A DNA stretch of 39,013 bases from Candidatus Saccharimonadota bacterium (GCA_017433245.1 JAFRHO010000012.1:1-39013); one strand, 5' to 3'. Positions 7,987-17,193 are shown, counted from the stretch's first letter. A program made the numbers and translations. Notes: generated by a model from the letters alone, not told the origin.

Positions 7987-9354
7987 TTATTCACGGGTAT
8001 TATCAATCGACATAAAGCGCAACAACTCTGGGTGGAAGTACAGTTCAATTTTGCCAACGGCGCCATGGCGATGCTTAGCTATCAAAAGTTCAGTAATATG
8101 AGTTTCTTCGTAATTATCGTCATTTTGACGATAATAATCCGGGCGGTGCAAGAACATCACAAGGTCAGCATCTTGCTCAATTGAACCTGACTCACGCAAA
8201 TCTGAAAGCACTGGCCTCGGATCGTCACGCCCGGTCACATTACGTGATAGCTGTGCCAAGGCTACTACGGGAATCTCTAATTCACGTGCCAAAATCTTAA
8301 GACCACGTGAAATTTCTGTCACCTCCTGCACCCTTTGCCCACGATAACGATCGGAACCCTGGATTAGCTGTAAATAGTCCACAATCACAATCCCAATATC
8401 ATGATCATGCATCGCACGCCTTGCCTTGTTTCTGAGTTCCATAATTGTCATCGAGCTCGTGTCATCTATATAAATTGGTATTTCATCCATTTCACTCAGC
8501 GCTTCCCCGATTTTCTGGAATTCTTCATCAGACAAATTCCCTGTTCGCATTTTCCAGTTATCTACACCCGACACATCCGAAATCATCCGGTCTACAATTT
8601 CATTAGCGGCCATTTCCATCGAGAAAAACAGCACACCTTTATTATTAATACTTGCGATATTATAAGCCAAATTTTGCGCAAAAGTTGTCTTACCCATTGC
8701 TGGTCGCGCCCCTACGATGATTAAATCGCCCTTTTGAAAACCAGCTGTCTTCTTGTCGATATCGCGAAATCCAGTCTTCAGTCCTCGTAAAGCACCTTTA
8801 TTCTTGTGTAGGTCTTCGATTCGGTCAAATGCATCTGCTAATAATTCATCCATCGCCACATAATCACTCTTTACAATCTTATCGGAGACTTCAAATAAAT
8901 CTTGTTCCGCTACGCCAATTAAATCATCTACGCTAGTCCCATCTTCGTATGCTTTATTGGCTATCTCGTTGCCAGCTTTAATAAGACGACGCCGTACCGA
9001 TGTCTTTTCAATAATCTCGGCATATGCCTTCGCATGTGAAGCGGCTGGTACAAAGTTTGACAACTCCGTGAGATAAGGCGCTCCACCAATTTCCTTCAAA
9101 GCTTTTTTTGCTTTCAGCTCTGCCGTTAAAGTGAGAAGGTCAATTGGTTTATGTTGATCATAAAGTTCCTGCATAGCATTAAAGATAATCTCATGGCGCT
9201 TCTCATAAAAATCTCGTGGTTTTAGAATCGTCAAAATCTCAGGCAATACGCCATCCTGAATCATAATCGCACCAAGCAGTGATTTCTCGGCTACTATGTC
9301 TTGCGGTGGCACGCGGCCACCTTTGTCACTTGAACGGGTTACCTCCTCTATCAT
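7987..9354 (-). CDS. dnaB: Replicative DNA helicase DnaB
   Basis: 455 residues, full length. The hexameric 5'-3' helicase unwinds the fork and contacts DnaG and the clamp loader. The N-terminal domain begins RVPPQDIVAEKSLLGAIM; the RecA-like ATPase starts ~residue 185 with Walker A GARPAMGKTT, then DYLQLIQG (Walker B) and the arginine-rich end RHGAVGKIEL. No intein or insertion is seen. The ATG at 9354 follows a strong Shine-Dalgarno (GGAGGAGAGG) and overlaps the 3' end of dnaX by 29 nt, putting a clamp-loader subunit and the helicase in one transcription unit. An internal -10 (TGTTATAAT, 9372-9380) could give independent expression. Confidence 0.96.
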   Translation of the reverse strand: MIEEVTRSSDKGGRVPPQDIVAEKSLLGAIMIQDGVLPEILTILKPRDFYEKRHEIIFNAMQELYDQHKPIDLLTLTAELKAKKALKEIGGAPYLTELSNFVPAASHAKAYAEIIEKTSVRRRLIKAGNEIANKAYEDGTSVDDLIGVAEQDLFEVSDKIVKSDYVAMDELLADAFDRIEDLHKNKGALRGLKTGFRDIDKKTAGFQKGDLIIVGARPAMGKTTFAQNLAYNIASINNKGVLFFSMEMAANEIVDRMISDVSGVDNWKMRTGNLSDEEFQKIGEALSEMDEIPIYIDDTSSMTIMELRNKARRAMHDHDIGIVIVDYLQLIQGSDRYRGQRVQEVTEISRGLKILARELEIPVVALAQLSRNVTGRDDPRPVLSDLRESGSIEQDADLVMFLHRPDYYRQNDDNYEETHITELLIAKHRHGAVGKIELYFHPELLRFMSIDNTRE

Positions 9355-10675
9355 TTTCTACCTCTCCTCCCATTATAACAGACATTTTACTCAGCGTCTC
9401 GTCTTTCTTTGTGCCACTCGGGGTTTCGGTTTCGTCGTGTATTGTGATTTTTACATCACTACCCGCCGCATCAGTTAAAATTCTTCTGTTGTTATCTCGC
9501 GATAGAATCGTCTTAACAATTCGTTTCTTAGGATAAATATGCAAAACCCCACCAGAAAACTCATGCAATGTCTTCTGAAGTTGCAAATATACTGCATCGT
9601 TCAATTCCTGCACCCTATTCTTAAATCTATCCCAATCGAAAGCTTGCGCTACACTTGCAATGGACCCGTCAGTAGAAGAAGAGATTATCTCGGGTGCAGC
9701 TGACGATGGTTTTTTGAAGGATGTCTCCCGGTTTACCGTTCCGGAAAAAGGTATGCCAGCCGTAAGCGAGACTAGTAGCTTTGCTTCCGCATATGGTGCC
9801 TTTACGTCTGGGAGCCTCGCGAGTAGTGGTAGCAGTTCAGGTTTTGGCTCCCCGATTATCGTAGCGATCATTTCTTCCGTCAGAGTCTCAGCCTTGACAC
9901 CAGACGTCAACAAATTCTTCAGAACCGTTGTAATTTTTACAATATCACCTGAAGCGTATGCATATAACAACTCGGCAATCTTTTCATCTTGCGGCAAACC
10001 CATCGCTACTATGACCATTTCTTTAGTTATCTCGTCGTTTGATAGCGTTGATATTTGATCGAGTAAACTCAATGAATCTCTAAATGACCCCCCGCCTCTT
10101 TTCGCTATTATCCTCAATGCATCGTCGGTGATTTTAATTTTCTCTTTTTCGCAAACCTTTTTCAAAAAATCAAACGCTAATTCTGTATCGGCCAATTTGA
10201 AAGTGTATGTCTGTGCCCGCGAAGTAATCGTAATCGGTACCTTATATGCATCTGTTGTTGCCATAATAAAAATTGCATGCGATGGCGGCTCCTCTAGAGT
10301 CTTCAATAGAGCATTGAATGCTTCTTTGGTTAGCATGTGCACTTCATCTATGATATATACCTTGTATTTTCCAGTTGTGGGTGCAATTGCGACTTTTTCC
10401 CGCAATTCTCGTATATTATCAATCCCACGGTTGCTTGCGCCATCAATCTCGATAATATCTACATAATCGTCCTCAATTTCGTATTTAAAACCATTTACCT
10501 CATGCGCTAGAATTCTTGCCACTGAAGTCTTGCCGCATCCACGTGGGCCAATAAATAAATATGCATGACTAATCTTCCCCTGCTCTAGGGATTTCATTAA
10601 AGGCTCTGTTACTTGTGGCTGACCAACTACATCTGCCAGTCTCACCGGCCGATATCGCCTATACAGACTCTTCAT
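9326..10675 (-). CDS. dnaX: DNA polymerase III gamma/tau subunit (clamp loader)
   Basis: 449 residues. This AAA+ ATPase loads the sliding clamp. It shows LYRRYRP, Walker A GPRGCGKTS (~43-51), DEVHML, sensor-region EEPPSHAIFIMATTDA and arginine-finger region TSRAQTYTF. The four-Cys zinc module normally found between the Walker A helix and the EIDAASNRG motif is missing: only about a dozen residues (EVNGFKYEIEDDY) separate them. The C-terminal ~150 residues are diverged tau-like sequence. Its ATG overlaps the stop of the upstream gene (TAATG), and its end overlaps dnaB. Confidence 0.95.
   Translation of the reverse strand: MKSLYRRYRPVRLADVVGQPQVTEPLMKSLEQGKISHAYLFIGPRGCGKTSVARILAHEVNGFKYEIEDDYVDIIEIDGASNRGIDNIRELREKVAIAPTTGKYKVYIIDEVHMLTKEAFNALLKTLEEPPSHAIFIMATTDAYKVPITITSRAQTYTFKLADTELAFDFLKKVCEKEKIKITDDALRIIAKRGGGSFRDSLSLLDQISTLSNDEITKEMVIVAMGLPQDEKIAELLYAYASGDIVKITTVLKNLLTSGVKAETLTEEMIATIIGEPKPELLPLLARLPDVKAPYAEAKLLVSLTAGIPFSGTVNRETSFKKPSSAAPEIISSSTDGSIASVAQAFDWDRFKNRVQELNDAVYLQLQKTLHEFSGGVLHIYPKKRIVKTILSRDNNRRILTDAAGSDVKITIHDETETPSGTKKDETLSKMSVIMGGEVENDRGGNPFK
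9372..9380 (-). promoter_or_regulatory. Possible internal promoter for dnaB
   Basis: TGTTATAAT on the minus strand inside the 3' end of dnaX, about 18 nt upstream of the dnaB ATG and beside its Shine-Dalgarno. It may be fortuitous. Confidence 0.4.
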
Positions 10676-11196
10676 TACAGAGCCGCTTCAACGGCTGCCC
10701 AGGTCGCTTCATCGTTATTTGCTGGAATCGTCACTGAAACTTGTGAACCATTTCTCAGATGAAAATATGTCACAGAAGCATAGAGAATCTGATATTCTTT
10801 CCCAGCCACTTCAACATAATATTTATCATCATGTTGTACTAGAGTGCCAATCACAGTCTTACGCTCTACTGGGCCAATCTGCTTGTAAAGGAATTTGCCC
10901 TCTTCGGTAATAGTGAGTTTCATAATATCACCTTCTACTAACTTTGATTTTGAAGCGTAATTCGCTGGCACAGGATAGTTTTTACCGTCTGGGCCAATCA
11001 TGATTTGTCCATCGAAAATCCCCTCAATAATCTTCCCTTCGGGAGTTGATACTACGCTGTCCATCGGAGCAGTAATCGATTGACCATCACCAATAATCGA
11101 AACCAACAATTCCTTTGCAGCAGACAAACTCGTCTCCGCATCGCTAATAAGACTACGCAACCTTTTTATTTGTTTCTCTGGTATTTCAGACATCAC
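10675..11196 (-). CDS. Conserved-looking protein of unknown function, coupled to dnaX
   Basis: 173 residues. An N-terminal helix of ~35 residues (EKQIKRLRSLISDAETSL) is followed by a beta-rich region with GQIMIGPDGKNYPVPANYAS and a second half (VIGTLVQHDDKYYVEVAGKE). No signal peptide, membrane segment or catalytic motif is visible, and I do not recognise the family. The translational coupling (TAATG) to dnaX suggests a role tied to replication or only co-expression. GTG at 11196 has an AGGA at good spacing; ATG at 11193 is the alternative. Upstream is a TTGACT-like -35 and overlapping TATAAT boxes (~11220-11250). Confidence 0.8.
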   Translation of the reverse strand: MMSEIPEKQIKRLRSLISDAETSLSAAKELLVSIIGDGQSITAPMDSVVSTPEGKIIEGIFDGQIMIGPDGKNYPVPANYASKSKLVEGDIMKLTITEEGKFLYKQIGPVERKTVIGTLVQHDDKYYVEVAGKEYQILYASVTYFHLRNGSQVSVTIPANNDEATWAAVEAAL

Positions 11197-11339
11197 CTCG
11201 CATTCCTGTCTAAATATAATATTAATATTATATTATATCTTTCGGCCCATAAAGTCAAGTTTTTCTATCAAAAGTTTTCCACTGGAATAACACCGGTCGA
11301 AGCAAAACTGTTGTAAAAAAAACATAAAAACCGCAAGCA

Positions 11340-12395
11340 CTATTCAGAATCTTTCCAAAGCCCAGTATGACGTTTCCCATCCATAATCATCGTTGGAATT
11401 CCCCTAACCTTCAGTTGGTTCTCAATAATGTCTTTATTTTCATTCATCTTATCAGCAACCTCTGGGTAATCTACTATTTTTCGAATTTCTTTCAAACCTT
11501 TATCGTCAAACCCGTCTTCTCTTAGCCAAGATTCAATTTTTTTAGTTGCTTCCTCACGTGAATAGTTGTCATTAAATTCTTGCTGGTAATAAAGATCGTT
11601 ACTGCTCTTATTGGTAAATATCCTATCAATAATTCCAAGCGACGCACCAGACTTTAGCTGTTCCACCGCAAACATATAACGTACGACAATCTCGGAATTA
11701 GGGAATTTATATTCACCATTAGCATCTTGAATTGCAAAAGGCACCAGCCGCACATTGTGACTATCGAAGAAGCCAACGTTCTTCTGATTGCGATATGACA
11801 CCATGCAAACCGAGCATCCCGGATCGAAGATATCCACCACTACATCTAAACCTTCTACTTCATCACCGCTCATTTCAATATAATTAAACTTATAGTCCTC
11901 AGCATTGTAGGTTTTAAACTTATCTGGAATTGCTTCAAATATCTCACCCCACTCTGTAAACCATCGCCCTGTCGCCTCAAACACGTTGGACGGCTCAGAC
12001 TCATCAATTGAACAAACTTCAGCGCCGAGTGAACAGGCCGAAGGTTTCGTTACGTTGCAGGAGCCAAGTGCCCATAGGGCCAATAACGACTTGATAGCTG
12101 TTAAGATTGCCCAGACAGCCACAACTACAATTACAATCGATAATACTTCAATGACAATTGAAAGCGGCTTCACCCAGCCAGGATGTTTTAACATCACACG
12201 AGAAAGCAAAGTATTCTTTACATCGTCCTTAAACCCGGTTTCGCATTTCTGTAGGCGAACTTTTTTCCATAGACACCCCCACGCCTTCTTCATGGCCTTA
12301 AGGTAAGCCTTCCCTATTTTAGGTTTAAATATAGATATCCCCGCCACAAAAACGCCAATTAGGGCCAAAATAATAAAAGCAGCTATACACACCAT
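11340..12395 (-). CDS. Membrane-anchored thioredoxin-fold (DsbA-like) oxidoreductase
   Basis: 351 residues. Hydrophobic segments lie at ~1-23 and ~77-107, followed by an extracytoplasmic domain. The active site DPGCSVCMVSY (C194/C197) is a CxxC redox pair after a beta strand, and a cis-Pro loop (RGIPTMIMDG) lies near the C-terminus, as in DsbA/thioredoxin relatives. The insert between them is helical. It should make or shuffle disulfides in exported proteins; the Cys-containing surface proteins here are possible clients (inference). The ATG is near an extended -10 (TGCTATTAT) in the 18-bp gap after the class V aminotransferase gene, so it may have its own promoter as well as read-through. Confidence 0.75.
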   Translation of the reverse strand: MVCIAAFIILALIGVFVAGISIFKPKIGKAYLKAMKKAWGCLWKKVRLQKCETGFKDDVKNTLLSRVMLKHPGWVKPLSIVIEVLSIVIVVVAVWAILTAIKSLLALWALGSCNVTKPSACSLGAEVCSIDESEPSNVFEATGRWFTEWGEIFEAIPDKFKTYNAEDYKFNYIEMSGDEVEGLDVVVDIFDPGCSVCMVSYRNQKNVGFFDSHNVRLVPFAIQDANGEYKFPNSEIVVRYMFAVEQLKSGASLGIIDRIFTNKSSNDLYYQQEFNDNYSREEATKKIESWLREDGFDDKGLKEIRKIVDYPEVADKMNENKDIIENQLKVRGIPTMIMDGKRHTGLWKDSE

Positions 12396-12413
12396 AATGT
12401 ATATATAATAGCA

Positions 12414-13577
12414 CTAATAGATGATTTTTTCCATAACTTTTTTGACTTTCGCAATATCGGAGGGGCGATTATGTAGCCCGAGCGAGAATCTCATCAGTGG
12501 CGGCAGACCAAGCACATGATCCAAATAATAATGAGCGCAGAAGTATCCAGTTCGCGCCATAATATTCTCACGACTCAGTGCTGAACCGAGTAAATGCGAA
12601 TCCATTCCATCGATGTAGAATGACATCGTTGGGTTGGCCTCATGGTTTACCATGTGTACTTTGTTCGAACCATGCAGATATTCATATAAATCAGTATAAT
12701 TCTTTTCTAGGTTCTGCCAATCTTTCTTGGTTGTATGCTCTAGCCAATCCAGCGCCGCGCCTAGTCCCACTATCTCACCCCAGGCTTGCAAACCTGATTC
12801 GAAGCGCGTATAGCGATGTTCTTTTCCTTCCGCTGACAGTAAATAAGAATCTTTTGTTACGTCATCTACCATACCACCACCGACAAAACCATTTATCATT
12901 TTCTCCATCAAATCATCGCGCCAGATAATTACTCCAAGAGAAGGGGCGTATAATTTATGCGCCGAAAAACAAATCGCATCCGGCTCCACTCCATGTAAAA
13001 TTTCACTCGAATGTGCCATGGCCTGTGCGGCGTCAATAATCACAATACCATCAGCTTTGTGTACCGTTTTTACTAACTCCTTAATATTCAAAAGCTTCCG
13101 CCCGTCAAAATTTGAAGCACAGTTTACTACCACCACGGCCTTTTTGAAGTTATAGACATCAACGTCGATAGAACCATCCTCTTCTCGCTTCATTACTTCG
13201 CGCTTGAGCCCAGTGCGCTCAGAAAACGCCATCGTCGCGAGAAAAGGTGAATTATGCTCAATTTCCGAAGTCATCACTTTATTAAATAGTTTTGGCTTCA
13301 ACTGGCTCAGGATTAGATTAATTCCATAAGTAGTGTTTAGGGTAAAAGAAACTGTATATTTGCGGCCTTTTAGACCCACATATTTTAACACTTTCTCGCG
13401 AGTTGCTTCGACCTTCTCATCAGTCTCCACGCCCCATTTGTATTTCACTCGTTCGCCACAAGAATTGTGCTCAGTGTAATAATTATTAATGGCATCAATC
13501 ACGCATCGTGGCCGGAGTGACTGACATGCCCCATCGAGATATACTTCCCCCTCACCTAAATAATCAAACTCTTTCAT
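12414..13577 (-). CDS. Class V aminotransferase-fold PLP enzyme (cysteine desulfurase-like)
   Basis: 387 residues. The fold-type I PLP motifs are YLDGACQSLRP at the N-terminus, IIDAAQAMAHS, and CFSAHKLYAPSLG in which K208 is the Schiff-base lysine. ARTGYFCAHYY near the end puts a Cys in the position of the catalytic Cys of group II cysteine desulfurases (SufS/CsdA). Sulfur mobilisation for Fe-S or tRNA thiolation is the likely role; kynureninase-like or other lyases are less likely. No SufU or Fe-S scaffold gene is adjacent. The ATG lies exactly 7 positions from a TATAAT at 13584-13589, predicting a leaderless mRNA. Confidence 0.8.
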   Translation of the reverse strand: MKEFDYLGEGEVYLDGACQSLRPRCVIDAINNYYTEHNSCGERVKYKWGVETDEKVEATREKVLKYVGLKGRKYTVSFTLNTTYGINLILSQLKPKLFNKVMTSEIEHNSPFLATMAFSERTGLKREVMKREEDGSIDVDVYNFKKAVVVVNCASNFDGRKLLNIKELVKTVHKADGIVIIDAAQAMAHSSEILHGVEPDAICFSAHKLYAPSLGVIIWRDDLMEKMINGFVGGGMVDDVTKDSYLLSAEGKEHRYTRFESGLQAWGEIVGLGAALDWLEHTTKKDWQNLEKNYTDLYEYLHGSNKVHMVNHEANPTMSFYIDGMDSHLLGSALSRENIMARTGYFCAHYYLDHVLGLPPLMRFSLGLHNRPSDIAKVKKVMEKIIY

Positions 13578-13583
13578 GAATTA

Positions 13584-13589
13584 ATTATA
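13584..13589 (-). promoter_or_regulatory. TATAAT -10, predicted leaderless
   Basis: Minus-strand TATAAT, 7 positions from the ATG at 13577 of the class V aminotransferase gene. Confidence 0.65.
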
Positions 13590-13642
13590 CACTATATGGA
13601 AATGGATTGAAAAAAATAATAAAAAGTATTATTATATAAGAC

Positions 13643-15490
13643 ATGAAGGATACGCTTAAAACCAAAACGAATCATGCAAAAAGAGATTCAACAGAATCGA
13701 ATAACCAATGGTATAAGTCAATCATTCTGGCAGTTGTCTATATTTTATGCTTTTCTGTATTTATCGCTAACAAAGCTTTTGCCGCACAATGTGGCGACGC
13801 CGAAACTGTATTGATAGAATGTGGTGATAATGGTAGCGGAAACATTATTCATGTATTCTCTACTATTCTAGACATAATGACTACAGGAATTGGAATTCTT
13901 GCTGTTATAGGTATTTCAGTCTTTGGTATGCAGTATCTCACGGCGGGCGGCGATATTAACAAAGTCACTAAAGCGAAGCGACGAATGTATGAGACCACCA
14001 TCGGAGTAGTTTGTTACTTAGCCATATTTGGAGTGACAAAATGGTTGTTGCCAAATGGTAATACTGGCCTCGAAGAACTGGAACGACAGCTTGCAGCCCT
14101 TACCATTTCGGTCGGCGGTCCCAAAGCCGTCGGTGAAACATTTACTCCTGTAGTCACTCTGAATGAAGCTTCGACACAGAGTCGATCTACGCCCATGGAA
14201 GCTCGAACAGCTCAAACCAATAATGTCGCATTCAAACTTGCCGTGTCATCAGACGACAATATAACCAGAAAAACGCCGACAAACTTCCAATTAGCAGAGG
14301 ATACGTCGACGGGCACACAATCAACCGAGGACGTGCCAACAGTTCAGCAGCATGAGGAGGCACCCATACCCCAACAACCACAAAAAGAAGCTTCCGAGGA
14401 TAACCAGTCAACTGTAAATGAATACTCTTTAGTCAGCACAAATCCTGAAGTCGTGGCTGTCTTAGGTAAGCATGCTAAATGCTCCCAAGCTGGTGAATCC
14501 AAACTCGTAGTAGTTGATGAAGATGGCCAACAAGCTTCGACCGAAGTTACATGCGAAGAACCCGTAGCTACGCAAGACCCAGCGCCAATTAAACCAAAGA
14601 CAAATAAGCCCGCTATCAGGAAAGCCAGTGACGGTACGGATACGGTTGGCAACATGGAGAAAACAAGATTGCGAAATGGTAAGCCACACTTGAGAGCCAA
14701 TACAATAAGTATTATCAATGCTCACAACAGGGATTTCACCTACAAAACATACAAGAAAGTTATTAAAAACAAAGGTGGGCTGATTAACTACATTCAGAAG
14801 CTCGGCGGTGTTTTTAATGCATACGGTAAAAGAATTAATAAAAACGGCAATATCGCTAGAGCAAAGGTCGCCACCGCAGCAGATCTTCAGGCAGCAGCAG
14901 AGTTTGTCTATGGACTATTCATGATATGGGGTCCAGACTATGACAGTGGGCAAGTTCATCACGATTGGAATGGCAAAGATGCCTTTTATAAAGGTCTCCC
15001 TAATCGTAAAGCCATAAGAGGTTATAGCGGTAGAAAAATCCAACAGGTACTCCAACGGCAGTTAAATAATACAGATGATTTTCGTACTAGTTGCAATACA
15101 GCGATTAATACATTTAACAAATCAACCACTCTAGCGGACATGCATGGTGCATCTCATCAGCCCAAAACTCAATTAGCCATGTCAAGGAAAAACTATAACA
15201 AAAACAAAGGTAAGATTATTAGATGGAGTGATTTACGTGTCGGGGACGTAGTGCACTTCTTTGCTGCAAATGGCAGCTGGCGTCATGTTGCGTTGGTAGG
15301 AGAAGTCTATTCTGATTATATTGTATTGTATGATGGTGGTAGTAGATTTATGAAAAATCGACAATACAAATTTGCAATTCCACGTAAAAACGATAAAAAA
15401 TTAAGGGGCACATATAAGTCATATTCCTCGTGGTGGGGTTTCAGACCATGGAAGATAGATCAAAGCGTTACATTGAAAGGAATAAACTAA
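13643..15490 (+). CDS. VirB2/TrbC-like pilin domain fused to NlpC/P60- or CHAP-like peptidase domain
   Basis: 615 residues. A cytoplasmic Lys-rich start is followed by a signal/TM segment (~24-47, AFA-AQC cleavage), then two hydrophobic helices (~66-92 and ~112-133) joined by a basic loop AGGDINKVTKAKRR, the plan of VirB2/TrbC T4SS pilins. Residues ~150-350 are a Thr/Gln/Glu-rich linker with one Ig-like patch (STNPEVVAVL ... VTCEEP). The C-terminal ~200 residues end in a papain-like fold signature: C484 (TSCNTAINTF), LRVGDVVHFF, H548 (WRHVALVGEV) and D564 (LYDGGS), fitting a cell-wall amidase/endopeptidase. There is no Shine-Dalgarno; a TATTAT ends 8 nt upstream of the ATG. It overlaps the next gene by one base. 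A role in wall penetration at a secretion or contact site is inferred. Confidence 0.75.
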   Translation: MKDTLKTKTNHAKRDSTESNNQWYKSIILAVVYILCFSVFIANKAFAAQCGDAETVLIECGDNGSGNIIHVFSTILDIMTTGIGILAVIGISVFGMQYLTAGGDINKVTKAKRRMYETTIGVVCYLAIFGVTKWLLPNGNTGLEELERQLAALTISVGGPKAVGETFTPVVTLNEASTQSRSTPMEARTAQTNNVAFKLAVSSDDNITRKTPTNFQLAEDTSTGTQSTEDVPTVQQHEEAPIPQQPQKEASEDNQSTVNEYSLVSTNPEVVAVLGKHAKCSQAGESKLVVVDEDGQQASTEVTCEEPVATQDPAPIKPKTNKPAIRKASDGTDTVGNMEKTRLRNGKPHLRANTISIINAHNRDFTYKTYKKVIKNKGGLINYIQKLGGVFNAYGKRINKNGNIARAKVATAADLQAAAEFVYGLFMIWGPDYDSGQVHHDWNGKDAFYKGLPNRKAIRGYSGRKIQQVLQRQLNNTDDFRTSCNTAINTFNKSTTLADMHGASHQPKTQLAMSRKNYNKNKGKIIRWSDLRVGDVVHFFAANGSWRHVALVGEVYSDYIVLYDGGSRFMKNRQYKFAIPRKNDKKLRGTYKSYSSWWGFRPWKIDQSVTLKGIN

Positions 15491-16179
15491 TGAACCAAAA
15501 CTCATATCAGCAAGCTTATCCCTCCGAGTATCAAATTGCGCCGGAACCCAATCGTGGTAAAAATATTGTTCTAATCGTTTTTATGATTGTGACCATAATA
15601 GTTGCCATCGCTGCGATTGTGGTAAGCGTTTTATCTCTCAACCACAAGGTAGATAGCGATATTGAAATAGCTGAATATGAAGTAGATGCCAATGGGAGCC
15701 TTATTGTTGGTGAGCCAGTAATGATTCGTACAAACACGCCAATTTTACAAATCTACGCAGAGCTAGATGAACAAACTACCATAGAAGATTTGTTGCAAAA
15801 AGCAAAAGGACATCAAGGGGACATAGAATTGACACTCACAGATGATGGAATGGGTATTCTGAAAATATCGGGCAGTCAGGATTCCATTATCTTTAGCCAT
15901 CCATTAATTAGCGAGGAAGAGATAATAACCGAAGACGAAGAAGTTCTGAACGAATCTGATGAAACAGAATTAGGCACCACAATCACGGGTTATCCTCTGG
16001 ACACTCCAATTGAAGACATTAGATACACTTATGACCTCCCAGATACTGCTTATTTTATAGCTTACAATGGCGAAACAAAGTATTACGAAATATATAACTT
16101 AGACGAAATGTTTGAATTGCGAACCAAGAAAGACGCAATTGAAGCCTATCTAGCGCCAGTACTTGGTCATTCGGAATAA
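15490..16179 (+). CDS. Single-pass membrane protein coupled to the pilin-peptidase fusion
   Basis: 229 residues starting at ATG 15490, which overlaps the previous stop (TAATG); an in-frame GTG upstream at 15430 is less likely because it lies inside the previous gene. A short polar N-terminus with several Gln/Tyr is followed by one transmembrane helix (~26-48) and an acidic external domain rich in Glu/Asp/Thr. No family is recognised. Translational coupling implies a stoichiometric or functional partnership with the fusion protein, perhaps as an anchor or an inhibitor of the peptidase; this is inference only. Confidence 0.8.
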   Translation: MNQNSYQQAYPSEYQIAPEPNRGKNIVLIVFMIVTIIVAIAAIVVSVLSLNHKVDSDIEIAEYEVDANGSLIVGEPVMIRTNTPILQIYAELDEQTTIEDLLQKAKGHQGDIELTLTDDGMGILKISGSQDSIIFSHPLISEEEIITEDEEVLNESDETELGTTITGYPLDTPIEDIRYTYDLPDTAYFIAYNGETKYYEIYNLDEMFELRTKKDAIEAYLAPVLGHSE

Positions 16180-16204
16180 CTACAATCAAAGACGATACCT
16201 AGCA

Positions 16205-16229
16205 AAAACCACCCTCTTGGGGTGGTTTT
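16205..16229. terminator. Bidirectional terminator
   Basis: 10-bp stem AAAACCACCC/GGGTGGTTTT with a 5-nt loop between the convergent membrane-protein gene (+) and rplL (-), T-runs on both sides. Confidence 0.9.
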
Positions 16230-16254
16230 CGTCAATCAGTCAACCAGTTTATTA

Positions 16255-16635
16255 TTAAGCTAATTCGACAGTAGCGCCAGCTTCTTCGAGCGCTTTTTTC
16301 ATCGCTTCAGCATCAGCCTTAGCGACCTTTTCCTTTACAGTTGCAGGAGCGCCATCGACAATAGCCTTAGCCTCGCCAAGACCCAAGCCGGTAGCTTCCT
16401 TTACAGCCTTGATGACTGCAATCTTCTGAGCACCAGCGTCTTTCAAGACGACATCATATTCAGATTTGCCTTCATCAGCAGCGGCTTCACCGCCAGCAGC
16501 AGGAGCAGCTACAGCCACAGCGGCAGCAGCTGGCTCGATGCCATATTCGTCCTTCAGAACGTTTTTTAGTTCGTTTACTTCGAGAACGGTCAACTTGACC
16601 AATTCCTCGGCTAATTTTTTAATATCAGTAGCCAT
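16255..16635 (-). CDS. rplL: 50S ribosomal protein L7/L12
   Basis: 126 residues. L7/L12 is the stalk protein that recruits translation GTPases. The N-terminal dimerisation helices ([20 protein letters not shown]), Ala/Gly-rich hinge (~32-55) and C-terminal domain ([20 protein letters not shown]) are intact. Shine-Dalgarno AAAGGA precedes the ATG. It follows rplJ by 36 nt and ends at a strong terminator; rpoB does not follow, unlike the common arrangement. Confidence 0.97.
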   Translation of the reverse strand: MATDIKKLAEELVKLTVLEVNELKNVLKDEYGIEPAAAAVAVAAPAAGGEAAADEGKSEYDVVLKDAGAQKIAVIKAVKEATGLGLGEAKAIVDGAPATVKEKVAKADAEAMKKALEEAGATVELA

Positions 16636-16671
16636 ATTAATCCTTTCTAATTGTTTAATAATTCATGGTTG

Positions 16672-17193
16672 CTAATTTGCATGCGCTTCAAGACCAGATA
16701 CGATGCCGGATAATCCGCCAGAAAGGCCAGAAATCGAATCCGTAACCGGTGAAAGAAGTTGTGCGACGACCTGAGCGATAAGCTCGTTCTTGGTAGGCAT
16801 TGCGGCCAAAGTCTTCACCTCGTCTTCTGATAATGCATTGCCAAGATCAGAGAAACCGCCGACTAGGTTTAGGGCATTATGCGCCTTGGCGAATTCAGCC
16901 AGCACCTTTGCAGGTGCCACTTCGTCGTCATCAGAAATCGCATAAAGTAGCTGTCCAGTTAGTCCCGTGGTATCGGTGTCTTTATAGACAGCAATCTGTC
17001 CCATCGCGACACGTACTAAACGATTCTTCACTACCTTAATCTTCACACCTGCTTCGCGTGCAGCCTTGCGGAGTTCCTGCAATTCTGCCACGGTGAGACC
17101 CTGGTATTTTGCAAAAACTGTCGACTTTGCGTTCGAAAGCAGTTCTGTCAAATCAGCAACCAACGTGTTCTTTTTTTGCTTGCTAATTGCCAT
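16672..17193 (-). CDS. rplJ: 50S ribosomal protein L10
   Basis: 173 residues. L10 is the base of the ribosomal stalk, binding 23S rRNA and the L7/L12 dimers. The rRNA-binding domain (KYQGLTVAELQELRKAAREA, KVVKNRLVRVAM) and C-terminal helix for L7/L12 binding (VAQLLSPVTDSISGLSGG) are present. Shine-Dalgarno AAAGGA. A long leader (~130 nt) with an L10-leader fold precedes it, so autoregulation by L10-L7/L12 is expected for the rplJ-rplL unit. Confidence 0.97.
   Translation of the reverse strand: MAISKQKKNTLVADLTELLSNAKSTVFAKYQGLTVAELQELRKAAREAGVKIKVVKNRLVRVAMGQIAVYKDTDTTGLTGQLLYAISDDDEVAPAKVLAEFAKAHNALNLVGGFSDLGNALSEDEVKTLAAMPTKNELIAQVVAQLLSPVTDSISGLSGGLSGIVSGLEAHAN

Noticed and set aside
15430-15489. 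Upstream GTG extension of the 229-aa membrane protein
   Set aside because: It would overlap the 3' end of the fusion gene by 61 nt; the TAATG start at 15490 is simpler and places the polar tail and TM helix sensibly.
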